DNA from: Chamaesiphon minutus PCC 6605
Lineage (GTDB): Bacteria; Cyanobacteriota; Cyanobacteriia; Cyanobacteriales; Chamaesiphonaceae
DNA: 64,000 nt
Assembly (NCBI RefSeq): GCF_000317145.1
Contig: NC_019697.1
Coordinates: 496,001-560,000 of the forward strand
Direction of reading: 5' to 3'
Shown here: positions 36,693-46,542 of the stretch, piece by piece
How the letters are laid out: each line of letters begins with the position of its first letter
How positions within the stretch are numbered: the first letter of the stretch is position 1
Notes under the pieces: generated by a model
Told to the model about the DNA's origin: nothing
What the model saw: only the letters and a program-made list of their open reading frames with translations
Databases searched by the model: none
Made by a program: the position numbers and the translations under genes

Positions 36693-39600
36693 TTACGGAT
36701 TGCAGATAGAATCGATCGAGACGGAATTGCGATCGCGTTGAGTGCGAATGCCAGCGAGATACTCCTGCAAACGCTCGCAGCCCTTGGCATAAGAAGCATC
36801 GAGGCTCAGATATACCCGTTCTAACCTCGCCAAATTCCAGAATCTCATCACGCCATTTTTATCCACCGCGACGAAAGTTTTACCATCGGGGCTAAATGCC
36901 AGACTTAAAGCATTAAAACTCTCAATCGTGCGCCGCAATTCGCCCTTGCGACTCCAGAATTTAATCGTCCCCCCGCCACTGGTGGCAATTTCCTGTGAGT
37001 CAGGGCTAAATTGAACGTCATCGCTAGCAGCTTGATGAGCTTGGTATTTAGCTAAAGATTTACCATCTGGAATGCTCCACCAGCGGAATAGTCCATCCAC
37101 GCCTGAAGCCGCAATTGTTTTGCTATCGGGACTGAAACTAATTTTTAGTAAGCTTTGCATTTTTTGGCGATTATTATCGTCTAATGTCCGAACTTTGGTA
37201 AAGTCGCTGGTGCGATAGAGTTCGACGCCATTAGTACTATTTGCAGCTAAATAACGACCATCGGGACTGAAGGTGACTTTCCAAATCCAATGATCGTTAT
37301 TTGTAATTTTAATTTCTGTAACTAGTTTCCCATCGCGCACATCCCAGATTTTAATTTTTTCATCATTACCGACAGAAGCTAAATAACGCTTATCAGGACT
37401 AAAGCTGACATCGAGGGCAAAATCATTATGCTTTAAAGTGCGAACCAGTTTACCATCTGCGACTTGCCAGATCTTAATTGTATTATCTTCACTCGCTGAA
37501 GCGATCGAGCGATCGTCGGGACTAAAACTCAGGCCATATACCCAATCTTTATGACCGCTAATAGTTCGGAATAATCGACCATCTGCCGTCCAGATTCTAA
37601 TTTGCTTGTCCGAGCCAGCGGTAGCTAGATATTTTCCGTTATTACTATAAGTTACCCTTTTGATGCTTAAATCGCTAGCACTAACATTACGTTCTAATGC
37701 ACGATCGGGTTCCCAAATAATTACCTGAGAATCTGTTGCTGCTAGTGCGATCCGTCGCCCGTCAGGACTATAGCTGATACTTTTATATTCTGTTTGGTTC
37801 GAGCTAATGTGAGCGAGTAAGATATTCCCCCAATCATTAGCATTAATTGTCGATCGAGAATAGGCTAAAATGCGATCGAAGTCCCAGATTTTCAGAGTTC
37901 CTCCAGCGGTTGCTAATTCTCTGTTATTGGGATTAAAAGCTACATAAAAGCCTTCTTCATGGATCTTTTCGAGCGTTTTATATAACTTAAATTCACCAGC
38001 TTTAATTTGCCAAATTTTTAAGCTTTTGTCGCTACCACCGCCACTGGATACCAACCATTTACCATCTTGTCGAAACGAGAGCGAATACGCCCAATCTTGA
38101 TGACCAGTAAGAATTTGCGGACTCTTGCTAGTTTGCCATGCCCACACTTTAATCGTTGTGTCAGTACTGGCAGCAGCGAGAAACTTACCATCGACACTAA
38201 ATTTCAGATCCCGAAAACTGTGAGTGCGATCGCCTACTTCTCCAGGAGTTTTAGGAAATGCTAACACTTTCATAATCTTGCCACTCTTCACTTCCCAAAT
38301 GACAATTTCGGCATTTTGAGAATCGGTATTAGTTGCCGCCGCAATATACTTCGCATCTTGCGTAATTGCCACGCGCAAAAACTTGTCCCGTCGCTCGTAT
38401 GGTGCCAATGTTGGGGTAACTTGTTTGCCTTCAATATTCCAAATTCTTACTCGATTATCATCACCTACCGTTACGATCTTTTTACTGTCGGTACTAATAG
38501 CGAGATCTTTTAAAGATTGGGAATGGGGAATCACGATAATTTCTTTACCATCTGGTTGCCAAATCTTCAGCGATCGATCTTTACTAACTGATGCAATAAA
38601 TTTACCATCAGAGCTATAGTTAACCCCTGTAACGGTATTTTGATGCGTGAGACGGTTGCGTTCGAGCGTACCGTAGAGAGAGTATTGAAGATTGGTTTCG
38701 GTTTCTGGCTGTAACTGCCGATCCGGATCGTTTAGTAATAATTTGGCGGCTTCTAAAGTCCCAATTAAAGTTTCGAGAGTATGCTTGGAATTATCTGATT
38801 TAATTAATGCTTGATTGAGGGCATTTTTAGCCGTAATTGTAGCAATCTGGGCTTTCTCTTTTTCTCGCCGCGCTTCGGCACCTAGATACAAAGCACTGAA
38901 GGCAAATAAGATGGCAATTCCCGACAGCAACCACAGTTGTTTGATACGTTGCTGAAGCACTTCTTGATTGGCTTCATAAATGCGCTGTTCGCGACAAGTA
39001 CTGAGAAACTGACTATCGATATTACTTAAATTTTTGCCTTTAGACCAAGTTAGTGCGTCTTCCAAGGCTTTACCTCGAAGCAATCGAGAATTATCTTGCT
39101 TGTTCGATTCGAGCCACTCCTTAACAGCCGTACCATACGGACGGAAGCTGGCGAGCTGTTTATCTACCCACGATCGATTAAATATCTCGGCATAAATTGG
39201 ATTGGCAACTCGCAATCGATCGCCAAATTTAACCGTAATTCCCGATAATTGTAACTCGCGTTCTTCGGGGAGATTATCGATCGAGATCGATCGGTCGGTT
39301 AAAATCTGGCGATACAGCCCTAATAAGCTACTCGATCGAGTTTCACTAGCAGTCAATCGTGCCGCGATCGTTTTAAAATGTGGCGGATTATCTTTACTTT
39401 CCCAGTCTTCTAATATCTCCGCTTGCACTAGTTTTTTAATAACAGCAACTGCATCATTCGATCGCACGAATAGATTACTTTGCGTGAGTAAATAGCACAA
39501 CTTTTGAGTCAAAAATGGTTGCCCGCCCGTCCATTCTAAAATATTTGCTAGCGTCGCTTGCGGGTTGTCCGTTAGCTCCATCAATCCGATCGCGAGTGGG

Positions 39601-40346
39601 CTAGCTTCTGCTAATGTAAATCCCGTTAATTCGATCGCCCGTCCGACATTAAATGGCGTGCGTCTTTTGTCGGCGATTAAATCTGAAGGTGTAGCTACAC
39701 CAATTAAAGCAAAGGTGAGGCGTTGGTAATCGGGATTCGTCGCTCGGCGATCGTAACAACTCCGAATAATTGCAAAGAAATCATCTGTCGAAAAATCCAA
39801 GCTCAGAGTACTATCGATCTCATCGATAAAAATCGCCAACGGCGTGGTTGTATTGGGCAACAGCACCGTTTCAATAAACTCAGCCAACCGCTGGGGGGGC
39901 GGCAAAAAATCGCGTTCTTGCCACCAACTTTTCATAAATTGGAGCGGATTGGCTAACTTAAAATCTTTCACTAAAGTATAGGCAATTCCTGCATACCACT
40001 GTTCCGGCTGAATATTCCCGCTCCCCCTACCCGAAACATCGATCGTCGTACAAGCCACTCCCTCGCCCCGCAACCTGTGCAAAGTCCGCACCAGCAGGCT
40101 GGTTTTGCCCATTTGGCGAGAGTTAAAGACATAGCAAAAATCGCCCGCCTTCAACCCATCATAAAAATCGCGATCGGCACGGCGGATGGCATAGCTGGGT
40201 GCATGTTCTGGCAAACTGCCCCCAACTCGATACTCATAGGGTTCGCGTTCTAGCATCGATCGTGGAGGGGTATCCAGGGGTACCCGCAGGTTGTCGCAGT
40301 AGCCATAGGCATGAATTGAGCTTGAGCAGTTCTCTAACCTTATCAA
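36693..40346 (-). CDS. AAA-like NTPase domain fused to WD40 propellers
   Basis: The frame opens at a TTG at 40346 (1217 codons); an ATG at 40256 (MLEREPYEYRVGG) is a likely true start. The N-terminal third is the AAA-like domain common in cyanobacteria, with P-loop SRQMGKTSLLV and a Walker B-like AIFIDEID. A single membrane segment (SGIAILFAFSALYLGAEA) lies near residue 480. About a dozen WD40 repeats follow (DRSLKIWQ, DNRVRIWN, DTTIKVWA, DKQIRIWT, DNTIKIWQ, DEKIKIWD, FRWWSIPD). Such proteins are presumed signal-sensing NTPases, and no substrate is known. It is divergent from the HTH-AAA gene, with 273 bases between. Confidence 0.87.
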   Translation of the reverse strand: MIRLENCSSSIHAYGYCDNLRVPLDTPPRSMLEREPYEYRVGGSLPEHAPSYAIRRADRDFYDGLKAGDFCYVFNSRQMGKTSLLVRTLHRLRGEGVACTTIDVSGRGSGNIQPEQWYAGIAYTLVKDFKLANPLQFMKSWWQERDFLPPPQRLAEFIETVLLPNTTTPLAIFIDEIDSTLSLDFSTDDFFAIIRSCYDRRATNPDYQRLTFALIGVATPSDLIADKRRTPFNVGRAIELTGFTLAEASPLAIGLMELTDNPQATLANILEWTGGQPFLTQKLCYLLTQSNLFVRSNDAVAVIKKLVQAEILEDWESKDNPPHFKTIAARLTASETRSSSLLGLYRQILTDRSISIDNLPEERELQLSGITVKFGDRLRVANPIYAEIFNRSWVDKQLASFRPYGTAVKEWLESNKQDNSRLLRGKALEDALTWSKGKNLSNIDSQFLSTCREQRIYEANQEVLQQRIKQLWLLSGIAILFAFSALYLGAEARREKEKAQIATITAKNALNQALIKSDNSKHTLETLIGTLEAAKLLLNDPDRQLQPETETNLQYSLYGTLERNRLTHQNTVTGVNYSSDGKFIASVSKDRSLKIWQPDGKEIIVIPHSQSLKDLAISTDSKKIVTVGDDNRVRIWNIEGKQVTPTLAPYERRDKFLRVAITQDAKYIAAATNTDSQNAEIVIWEVKSGKIMKVLAFPKTPGEVGDRTHSFRDLKFSVDGKFLAAASTDTTIKVWAWQTSKSPQILTGHQDWAYSLSFRQDGKWLVSSGGGSDKSLKIWQIKAGEFKLYKTLEKIHEEGFYVAFNPNNRELATAGGTLKIWDFDRILAYSRSTINANDWGNILLAHISSNQTEYKSISYSPDGRRIALAATDSQVIIWEPDRALERNVSASDLSIKRVTYSNNGKYLATAGSDKQIRIWTADGRLFRTISGHKDWVYGLSFSPDDRSIASASEDNTIKIWQVADGKLVRTLKHNDFALDVSFSPDKRYLASVGNDEKIKIWDVRDGKLVTEIKITNNDHWIWKVTFSPDGRYLAANSTNGVELYRTSDFTKVRTLDDNNRQKMQSLLKISFSPDSKTIAASGVDGLFRWWSIPDGKSLAKYQAHQAASDDVQFSPDSQEIATSGGGTIKFWSRKGELRRTIESFNALSLAFSPDGKTFVAVDKNGVMRFWNLARLERVYLSLDASYAKGCERLQEYLAGIRTQRDRNSVSIDSICNP

Positions 40347-40483
40347 AACATAGCCAAATCGAGAACAGACCCCTTATATATTGAGTTTTAATTGAGTTTT
40401 AATTGACTTAATATCGAGAAATTACTAGAATTACTAGATGTAAGTAATGCCAATGACTCACATCTTGCAGCATTATCTAAAGA

Positions 40484-40547
40484 CGAGTGCCTAATGTAGA
40501 TCTGAGGGTATCCCCAAGGGGCACCCAAGTTCTACACTAAGCACTAA
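40484..40547. repeat. Palindromic element, copy c (short, decayed form)
   Basis: Arms GAGTGCCTAATGTAGATCT... and ...TTCTACACTAAGCACTA survive, but only half of the core (GGGTATCCCCAAGGGGCACCC) remains. It lies in the divergent gap between the two AAA-like genes. The preceding CTCACATCTTGCAGCATTAT matches the left flank of copy b, so the full element may start further left. Confidence 0.7.
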
Positions 40548-40619
40548 GACATTTAAATTATCTCGACACACCCCCGAACCCCAGCTTCACAGCCGCATAA
40601 TACGTTCCTGGAGAGATCG

Positions 40620-42005
40620 ATGCCACGCTCAGTTAGACTTCGATCGGATGTTATCGGTAGGGTACAAACGCTCGTCCATCACAACTTTTTTTGTCAAAAC
40701 GACTTAGCTGACGAACTTGGCTTCGCGCAATCTACTATTAGTAATTTTATTAACGGTATCCCCGTCGATCGACGGATCTTTCAGGCGATTTGTGAAAAGT
40801 TGGGGATTGAGGATTGGCGCGCCTTTGCAGAAATGCCCCAGCAGAGGGGGAGCGGGGGAGAGAGTGAAACGCGGGAGATGGGGGGACAGAGACAGCCGCA
40901 AGAACAGCAGGTTTTGAGTCAACGCTCGGTACAGCCGATAGTTGTGCCTGCACCGCTACCGCCGAGCGCGACAGAGCTATTGCCCTTAGAAACGCCAGAA
41001 GGCTCGGTACCACTCAACTCTAACTTTTATATCGAGCGACTGCCGCAAGAGACTTATTGCAAAACCGAAATTGCTAAACCCCACGCGCTGATCCGACTTA
41101 AAGCACCGCGCCAAATGGGTAAAACCTCGCTGATGCTGCGCTTATTGCGTCAAGCCGAAAGTCAGGGCGATCGGACGGTATATCTGAGTTTAGAACAAGT
41201 AATGGAGCAAGCGTGGAGCGATGCCGATCTCTTTTTGCACTGGTTTTGCGCTAGTGTCGCGCTTAAAACTCAGCATAAATTTCAGCACGAAGAATATGCC
41301 AGTCTCACCACAATGGTGGGGAGTACGCTCGGTACTCAGGAATATTTCGAGAGCTACTTATTGCCCGATTTAGTCGCACCGCTGACTATTGGCTTAGACT
41401 CGATCGATCGATTATTCGATTATCCCCATCTATACAACAACTTTTTTAGCCTCTTACGCAGTCTCCACGAAGCGGGAAAACATACCGAAGTCCTCAGCAA
41501 ACTGCGACTGATTATCTCTCACGCCGCCGAAGTCTATGTCCCGCTAGAAATCGATCGATCGCCATTCAATGTCGGGATTAGTATCGAACTAGGCGAATTT
41601 ACATCCGATCGAGTGACATTACTCGCCGCCAAACATCAATTAAACTGGACGCAGATAGATATCGACAATTTGATGAGCGTCATCGGCGGACATCCTTTTT
41701 TAGTCAGACTGGCGATGTTCGAGATTGCCAGCAATAATATCGATTTATCGACTTTACTAACGACGGCTACCAGTCGTGAGGGCATTTTTTATCGCCATCA
41801 CCTAGCACGGCTCGAAACCAACCTCCATACTCAACCAGATTTACTCGCCGCGATGGCTAGTGTCATCCGCACTCCAGAAGGGGCAATGTTATCCCCTAGC
41901 TTGAAAGGAAAACTAGAAGGACTGGGTTTGGTTAAATACCAAGGTGAAGTTGTCGTTCCTAGGTGCGAGCTGTACCGTCAATATTTTCGGGCGTTATCGA
42001 GCTGA
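40620..42005 (+). CDS. HTH plus AAA-like NTPase domain protein
   Basis: This 461-residue protein's first 70 residues are a helix-turn-helix of the XRE type (NDLADELGFAQSTISNFING, then FQAICEKLGIEDWRAFAE). After a Gln/Glu-rich linker comes the AAA-like domain: EGSVPLNSNFYIERLP, P-loop APRQMGKTSLMLRLLRQ and Walker B-like LTIGLDSIDRLF. The same domain is in the divergent AAA-WD40 gene. The combination is frequent in cyanobacteria; the HTH may bind DNA or act as a docking domain. There is no known function. It is followed by strong hairpins. Confidence 0.83.
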   Translation: MPRSVRLRSDVIGRVQTLVHHNFFCQNDLADELGFAQSTISNFINGIPVDRRIFQAICEKLGIEDWRAFAEMPQQRGSGGESETREMGGQRQPQEQQVLSQRSVQPIVVPAPLPPSATELLPLETPEGSVPLNSNFYIERLPQETYCKTEIAKPHALIRLKAPRQMGKTSLMLRLLRQAESQGDRTVYLSLEQVMEQAWSDADLFLHWFCASVALKTQHKFQHEEYASLTTMVGSTLGTQEYFESYLLPDLVAPLTIGLDSIDRLFDYPHLYNNFFSLLRSLHEAGKHTEVLSKLRLIISHAAEVYVPLEIDRSPFNVGISIELGEFTSDRVTLLAAKHQLNWTQIDIDNLMSVIGGHPFLVRLAMFEIASNNIDLSTLLTTATSREGIFYRHHLARLETNLHTQPDLLAAMASVIRTPEGAMLSPSLKGKLEGLGLVKYQGEVVVPRCELYRQYFRALSS

Positions 42006-42031
42006 TGTAACATCAGTTGCTTCGATCGGCG

Positions 42032-42142
42032 CAGCCAACGACTGGAAGTCGTGGCTGGTGTTGCGAAGTCCGCCTACGCGGACTAGTTAATCAGTCCGCG
42101 TAGGCGGACTTCGCAACACTAGCAGCGGTTTCTAACCGCTGA
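42032..42142. repeat. Three successive hairpins after the HTH-AAA gene
   Basis: AGCCAACGACT/AGTCGTGGCT forms the first (42032-42056). A 25-bp perfect stem follows, GTTGCGAAGTCCGCCTACGC.../complement (42060-42084 and 42093-42117). Then comes AGCGGTTTCTAACCGCT (about 42122-42138). The middle one is the same palindrome found inside hsdR. The 301-base gap contains no gene. Confidence 0.85.
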
Positions 42143-42306
42143 GGTTATCCGTAGCCACTAGCGTTAATACAATTTCCTAGTTTCGCAATCTTGCAGCGAT
42201 CGAAACTAAATAACAACTAAATAGTAGCAAAAACATCTGTTTGCGGAATTCAGTGTTGTGGATTGTTTAATAATCTCATACCCACTCACTCACACCGATC
42301 GCCGTC

Positions 42307-42741
42307 ATGTCCAAGCAAATTTTTATCTCTGGTTTGACTCTACTTTCTGTATTATTTGCTACAGCTACTAGCGGCTCTGCCGAACTCGCACCTGGAGTCA
42401 ACACCTTAACTATCAAACGGATCGAAGAATCGAAAACTCCATCACGTACCAACAATCGCCAGTTCGCCAACGCCAGCGAGAGATCGATGGCATACGTGCG
42501 GCAGGGTTTAGCCGCTCAAAGAGCTGGTAACGATCGCCTAGCACTAGAATACTACTATCGCGCCGTGAAACTAGATCGTACCAATGCTGTCGCCTTCATG
42601 GCAGCCGGAAATCTCTTAGGCGATACAGATGAAGGTATTAGTTGCATGAAAGCCGCCGCATTGCTATTTCAACGTCAGGAAAACCAAGAAGGCTACGAAA
42701 TGGCAACCAATTGGTTGGCAGAACGCGGAGCGTCGGAATAG
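42307..42741 (+). CDS. Secreted TPR-like protein
   Basis: This 144-residue protein has a signal peptide (hydrophobic residues about 6-24, cleavage near SGSAELA), followed by a short linker and a helical TPR-like region (SMAYVRQGLAAQRAGNDRLA, then YYRAVKLDRTNAVAFMAAGN). One or two TPR units are evident. It is likely periplasmic. No partner or function is identifiable. Confidence 0.65.
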   Translation: MSKQIFISGLTLLSVLFATATSGSAELAPGVNTLTIKRIEESKTPSRTNNRQFANASERSMAYVRQGLAAQRAGNDRLALEYYYRAVKLDRTNAVAFMAAGNLLGDTDEGISCMKAAALLFQRQENQEGYEMATNWLAERGASE

Positions 42742-42755
42742 GGGGTAGAGGGTAG

Positions 42756-42856
42756 GGGGTAGGCTTTAGGCTTTGGGCTTTGGGCTTTAGGCTTTAGCTT
42801 TAGGCTTTAGGCTTTAGGCTTTAGGCTTTAGGCTTTAAGCTTTAGGCTTTAGGGGA
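42756..42856. repeat. Period-7 array (TTTAGGC)n
   Basis: About 13 units of TTTAGGC/TTTGGGC follow degenerate GGGTAGA units, between the TPR-like gene and the LRR gene. The same unit occurs in the opposite orientation on the other side of the LRR gene. Confidence 0.9.
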
Positions 42857-42969
42857 TTTTGGATAAACGATCCCATCCACCCATCCTACGGTGGTACAGT
42901 CCACCCATCTACCCATCCCCCCGCAAGTTGGCAGTATGTAGCCCATCGAAACATCGATTATTAACAACA

Positions 42970-43791
42970 ATGGAACTAGCCAACCTAATTCAAAAAATCG
43001 ATCGAGTGCAGCTCGAATCGTTACCCACATTAGATCTGAGCTTTCACCAGCTCGGTATTTTACCAGATAGCGTCGGCAATCTATCAAGCTTAATTACTCT
43101 ATCTTTACTTAACAATAACCTGATTAATTTGCCAGAAACGATCGGCAATCTTGCCAAACTTACTAGTTTATCTCTCAGTAGCAATCAACTGAGTAACTTA
43201 CCCGATTGCCTTGGCAAGCTATCAAATTTAACCAACCTATATATAGGCTCCAATCGATTAGTTAATATCCCCGAAAATATCGGTAATTTCTCAAAGTTGA
43301 TTAAGTTGAGCCTCAGAGATAATCTCCTAAATAAGCTCCCCGAAAGTATCGGTAGTCTCAGTAATTTAACCTGCCTACATCTCGATCGCAATCGACTAAT
43401 CAGCCTGCCAGCCAGTATCGAATACCTCACTAACTTAACCGAGTTAAACCTCAGCGGTAACTCACTCGATCGCTTACCAGACACTATCAGTAGGCTTACC
43501 AACTTAACCGAATTAAAGCTAAATGGCAATCGACTCACAAGTCTGCCCGAAAGTATTTGCAATCTCAAAAATTTAACAGAACTGCATCTCGATGGTAATC
43601 CGCTCACAGATTTATCCATTCTTCAAGAATTACCTAAATTAGAAACCGTTCGGTTTCAAGGTGTCAATCTGCGCTATCAATATTGGAGCGATTTGAGTAG
43701 CTGGAAACTTCAGCGACTATTAGCTAAATATAGAATCGAAATCGATCGAAAATCGATCGAATCAACCAAAAGCAAATTAACTATCGACTAA
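42970..43791 (+). CDS. Leucine-rich repeat protein
   Basis: The start was taken at the ATG at 42970 (MELANLIQKID); the frame is open upstream into repeats. The product has 273 residues with about ten LRRs of 23 residues following the pattern LPxxIGNLxxLxxLxLxxN (for example LPDSVGNLSSLITLSLLNNN). It has no signal peptide or membrane segment, so it is likely cytoplasmic and a protein-interaction scaffold. A basic helical tail ends it. The gene is bracketed by heptamer arrays in inverse orientation. Confidence 0.85.
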   Translation: MELANLIQKIDRVQLESLPTLDLSFHQLGILPDSVGNLSSLITLSLLNNNLINLPETIGNLAKLTSLSLSSNQLSNLPDCLGKLSNLTNLYIGSNRLVNIPENIGNFSKLIKLSLRDNLLNKLPESIGSLSNLTCLHLDRNRLISLPASIEYLTNLTELNLSGNSLDRLPDTISRLTNLTELKLNGNRLTSLPESICNLKNLTELHLDGNPLTDLSILQELPKLETVRFQGVNLRYQYWSDLSSWKLQRLLAKYRIEIDRKSIESTKSKLTID

Positions 43792-43832
43792 CCATAACTA
43801 TCCCATCCAACCTCTACCCTCTTCTGCCTTCT

Positions 43833-43919
43833 GCCTAAAACCTAAAACCTAAAACCTAAAGCCCAAAACCTAAAGCCTAAAACCTAAAGCCTAAAGCCTA
43901 AAACCTAAAGCCTAAAGCA
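43833..43919. repeat. Period-7 array (CCTAAAR)n
   Basis: About 12 units of CCTAAAA/CCTAAAG follow the LRR gene. It is the reverse-complement family of the array at 42756-42856. Confidence 0.9.
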
Positions 43920-44039
43920 ACCGAACCCCCACGGACGGATATTACTGCGCCCGAATCATGAGAGCCTAGTTAATACTTCGTTACAATAAACGTAATCGAT
44001 AAAAAACGCTCCTAGACTCAAAGAAAGAGGTCGCTGTAG

Positions 44040-45164
44040 ATGAATGGTAATATTCGGGTGGGTTCCTTATTTGGCATCCCTTTTTATGTAAACCCCTCAT
44101 GGTTCCTAGTGTTGGGCTTGGTCACATGGAGTTATGGCGAAGGCTTGGCGGCGCAATTTCCAGATTTGCCAGGTAGCACCCCCTTACTCTTAGGCTTAGT
44201 TACCGCCTTACTCTTATTTAGTTCCGTACTCGCACACGAGCTAGGACACAGCTTCGTCGCGATTAAACAAGGAATCAAAGTAGACTCGATTACCCTATTC
44301 TTATTCGGCGGATTAGCCAGCTTAGAAAAAGAATCCGACAGCCCTGCTAACGCCTTTTGGGTCGCGATCGCTGGCCCTGCGGTAAGCTTAGTTATCGCGG
44401 CTATTCTGACTGGACTCGGTTTCGCCACTCATATTACTGGCCCCTTAGCCGCCATTGCCGCCGTACTGGCAGCTATTAACCTCTCGCTCGGTTTATTCAA
44501 CCTGATTCCTGGTTTACCCCTCGATGGTGGTAACATTCTCAAAGCGATCGTCTGGAAAGTCACTGGAAATCAATACAAAGGCGTCAAAATCGCCAGTATC
44601 GTCGGTCAAGCCTTTGGTTGGGTCGCAATCGCTTCTGGCCTATTGCCTGTATTCTTATATGGTAGCTTCGACAACTTCTGGAACCTGCTAATCGGTTCGT
44701 TCTTACTTCAAAATGCTGGTAAATCCGCTCAGTATGCGCGAGTTCAAGAACGCTTGACCGGATTGACTGTCGCCGATGCTGTTACTCCTAACAGTCCCAT
44801 CATTCGTGACAATATCACTCTCCGCGAATTTGTAGACCAACGTACCCTCGCTGGTAGCAACTGGCAGAAGTTCTTAGTAACTAACGAATCTGGACACTTA
44901 GTCGGCGAACTCGCCCTAGACGCACTCAAAGATGTCCGTTCCGATCGTTGGGCGCACACTCTAGTCAGCGAGATCGTACAATCGATCGAGCCATCGACAA
45001 TTATTATCAGCGATCGACCATTATTGCAAGCGATCGAACAATTAGAATCCAAGCATGTCAGCACCCTTAGTGTCACCGATAGCGAAGGTATTCTCGTCGG
45101 ACTCTTAGAAAAAACAGCCGTAATTAACCTGATCCACCGCCAACCACAGGCCAATCCTGCTTAG
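44040..45164 (+). CDS. Site-2 protease (M50) with CBS domain pair
   Basis: This 374-residue membrane protein has the zinc motif HELGHS (near residue 75) and the distal ligand motif PGLPLDGG of intramembrane metalloproteases. Several hydrophobic segments lie within residues 1-225, and two CBS domains fill residues about 240-370 (ITLREFVDQ, LLQAIEQLESKHVSTLSV). S2P-CBS proteins cleave membrane-bound regulators, and the CBS pair may sense nucleotides. It is monocistronic, followed by palindromic copy d. Confidence 0.92.
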   Translation: MNGNIRVGSLFGIPFYVNPSWFLVLGLVTWSYGEGLAAQFPDLPGSTPLLLGLVTALLLFSSVLAHELGHSFVAIKQGIKVDSITLFLFGGLASLEKESDSPANAFWVAIAGPAVSLVIAAILTGLGFATHITGPLAAIAAVLAAINLSLGLFNLIPGLPLDGGNILKAIVWKVTGNQYKGVKIASIVGQAFGWVAIASGLLPVFLYGSFDNFWNLLIGSFLLQNAGKSAQYARVQERLTGLTVADAVTPNSPIIRDNITLREFVDQRTLAGSNWQKFLVTNESGHLVGELALDALKDVRSDRWAHTLVSEIVQSIEPSTIIISDRPLLQAIEQLESKHVSTLSVTDSEGILVGLLEKTAVINLIHRQPQANPA

Positions 45165-45188
45165 ATCTAGAGGTCGAGATCTTTTAGA

Positions 45189-45269
45189 ACTAGCATAGAC
45201 CATCGGGTACCCACGAGGGGCACCCCTACACAATCGATCTGTAGGGGTGCCCCTCGTGGGTACCCTAGT
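45189..45269. repeat. Palindromic element, copy d (short form)
   Basis: The core at 45205-45265 is a near-perfect 61-bp palindrome: GGGTACCCACGAGGGGCACC, then CCTACACAATCGATCTGTAGG and the complement. It lacks the extra hairpin of copies a and b. Short CTAG-containing flanks remain. Confidence 0.9.
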
Positions 45270-45404
45270 TTTTAGCCGCAGCTAATTCTCATTATGATTG
45301 GGATTTCCCCGCAATTACTCGCTAGAAGTAACCCGATTGTCATGGTAGTGTAAATTAATTGCGATCGTCTGCAAATAACATTTAGCCACTTCTAAATCCA
45401 TCCC

Positions 45405-46466
45405 ATGCGACCAAAGTTTGTCCCGATAATTCTGGCTGGCGGTAAAGGCGAACGGTTTTGGCCGCTGAGCCGCAAACATCGTCCCAAACAGTTTCTCTGC
45501 CTCGATGGTAGCGGCGAAAGTCTGATCCAAGCCACAGCTAACCGATTATTGCCGATTGTCGGTGGGTGGGATGATATTTGGGTCATTACCTCAAAACTTC
45601 TCGAAACAGGCGTTCAGGAGCAATTGCCTAGCTTACCAGCAGCGAATTTACTCGCCGAACCAGAAGGAAGAGATACGGCAGCAGCGGTAGCTTGGGCGAC
45701 ATTGGAAGTAGCCAAACGGTATGGCGAAGATGTCGTAGTCGGCTTTTTTCCTGCCGATGCTTGGATTGCAGATGCCGAAGCTTTTGCCCAGACCATCGAA
45801 TCGGCGGTACAATTGGCCGAGCATACAGGCGCGATCGTCACGTTAGGAATTACACCGACTTTTCCCTCAATTGGTTACGGTTATATCCAGCAGGGCATTG
45901 CCAGCGGTAAGTATAACGATCGAGATACCTATCGAGTCGATCGATTTACCGAAAAACCAGATTTAGAAACAGCAAAAAGCTTTATCGCTAGTGGCGACTA
46001 TACCTGGAATAGTGGCATCTTTATTTTCACAGCTAGCACCGCGATCGGCGAATTAAATATACATGCACCCGAACTAATGCAATTACTGATCGAAAAAGGC
46101 GTCAGTATTTATCCCACCTTACCCAAGATTAGTATCGATTATGCCTTGATGGAAAAAACCAAACTCACCCATGTCATTCCCGCTGATTTTGGTTGGGATG
46201 ACTTGGGCGATTGGAACGCGATCGAACGACTCCTCAAAGGTGACAATATTAATGTCGAATTAGCCAATCACGTCTGTATCGACACCACAGGTGCAGTGCT
46301 CTATGCCAGCAATCCAGACGAAGTAGTAGTCACGATCGGATTAGAAGATGTCGTCGTCGTCCGCGATGGCGATGTGACCCTAATTGTCGCCAAAGATCGC
46401 ACCCAAGAAATCAAACAAGTGGTCAATAAAATTAAAGAAGATCGAGAACTCGATCGGCTACTCTAA
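45405..46466 (+). CDS. manC: Mannose-1-phosphate guanylyltransferase
   Basis: This 353-residue nucleotidyltransferase opens with the signature ILAGGKGERFWPLSRKHRPK for nucleotide binding, followed by QFLCLDG. FTEKPDLE and a WNSGIFIF motif are also present. It makes GDP-mannose from mannose 1-phosphate and GTP for exopolysaccharide or glycan synthesis. It lacks the C-terminal isomerase domain of bifunctional proteins (about 470 residues), so it is a monofunctional form. The ATG is 8 codons before the motif. Confidence 0.93.
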   Translation: MRPKFVPIILAGGKGERFWPLSRKHRPKQFLCLDGSGESLIQATANRLLPIVGGWDDIWVITSKLLETGVQEQLPSLPAANLLAEPEGRDTAAAVAWATLEVAKRYGEDVVVGFFPADAWIADAEAFAQTIESAVQLAEHTGAIVTLGITPTFPSIGYGYIQQGIASGKYNDRDTYRVDRFTEKPDLETAKSFIASGDYTWNSGIFIFTASTAIGELNIHAPELMQLLIEKGVSIYPTLPKISIDYALMEKTKLTHVIPADFGWDDLGDWNAIERLLKGDNINVELANHVCIDTTGAVLYASNPDEVVVTIGLEDVVVVRDGDVTLIVAKDRTQEIKQVVNKIKEDRELDRLL

Positions 46467-46542
46467 TTGGCTCTATCGATAGACAAGATTAAAAAAGATC
46501 TTGGGTCATAAGACCGATCGATAGAAAAAGCGAGCGAGCGAT

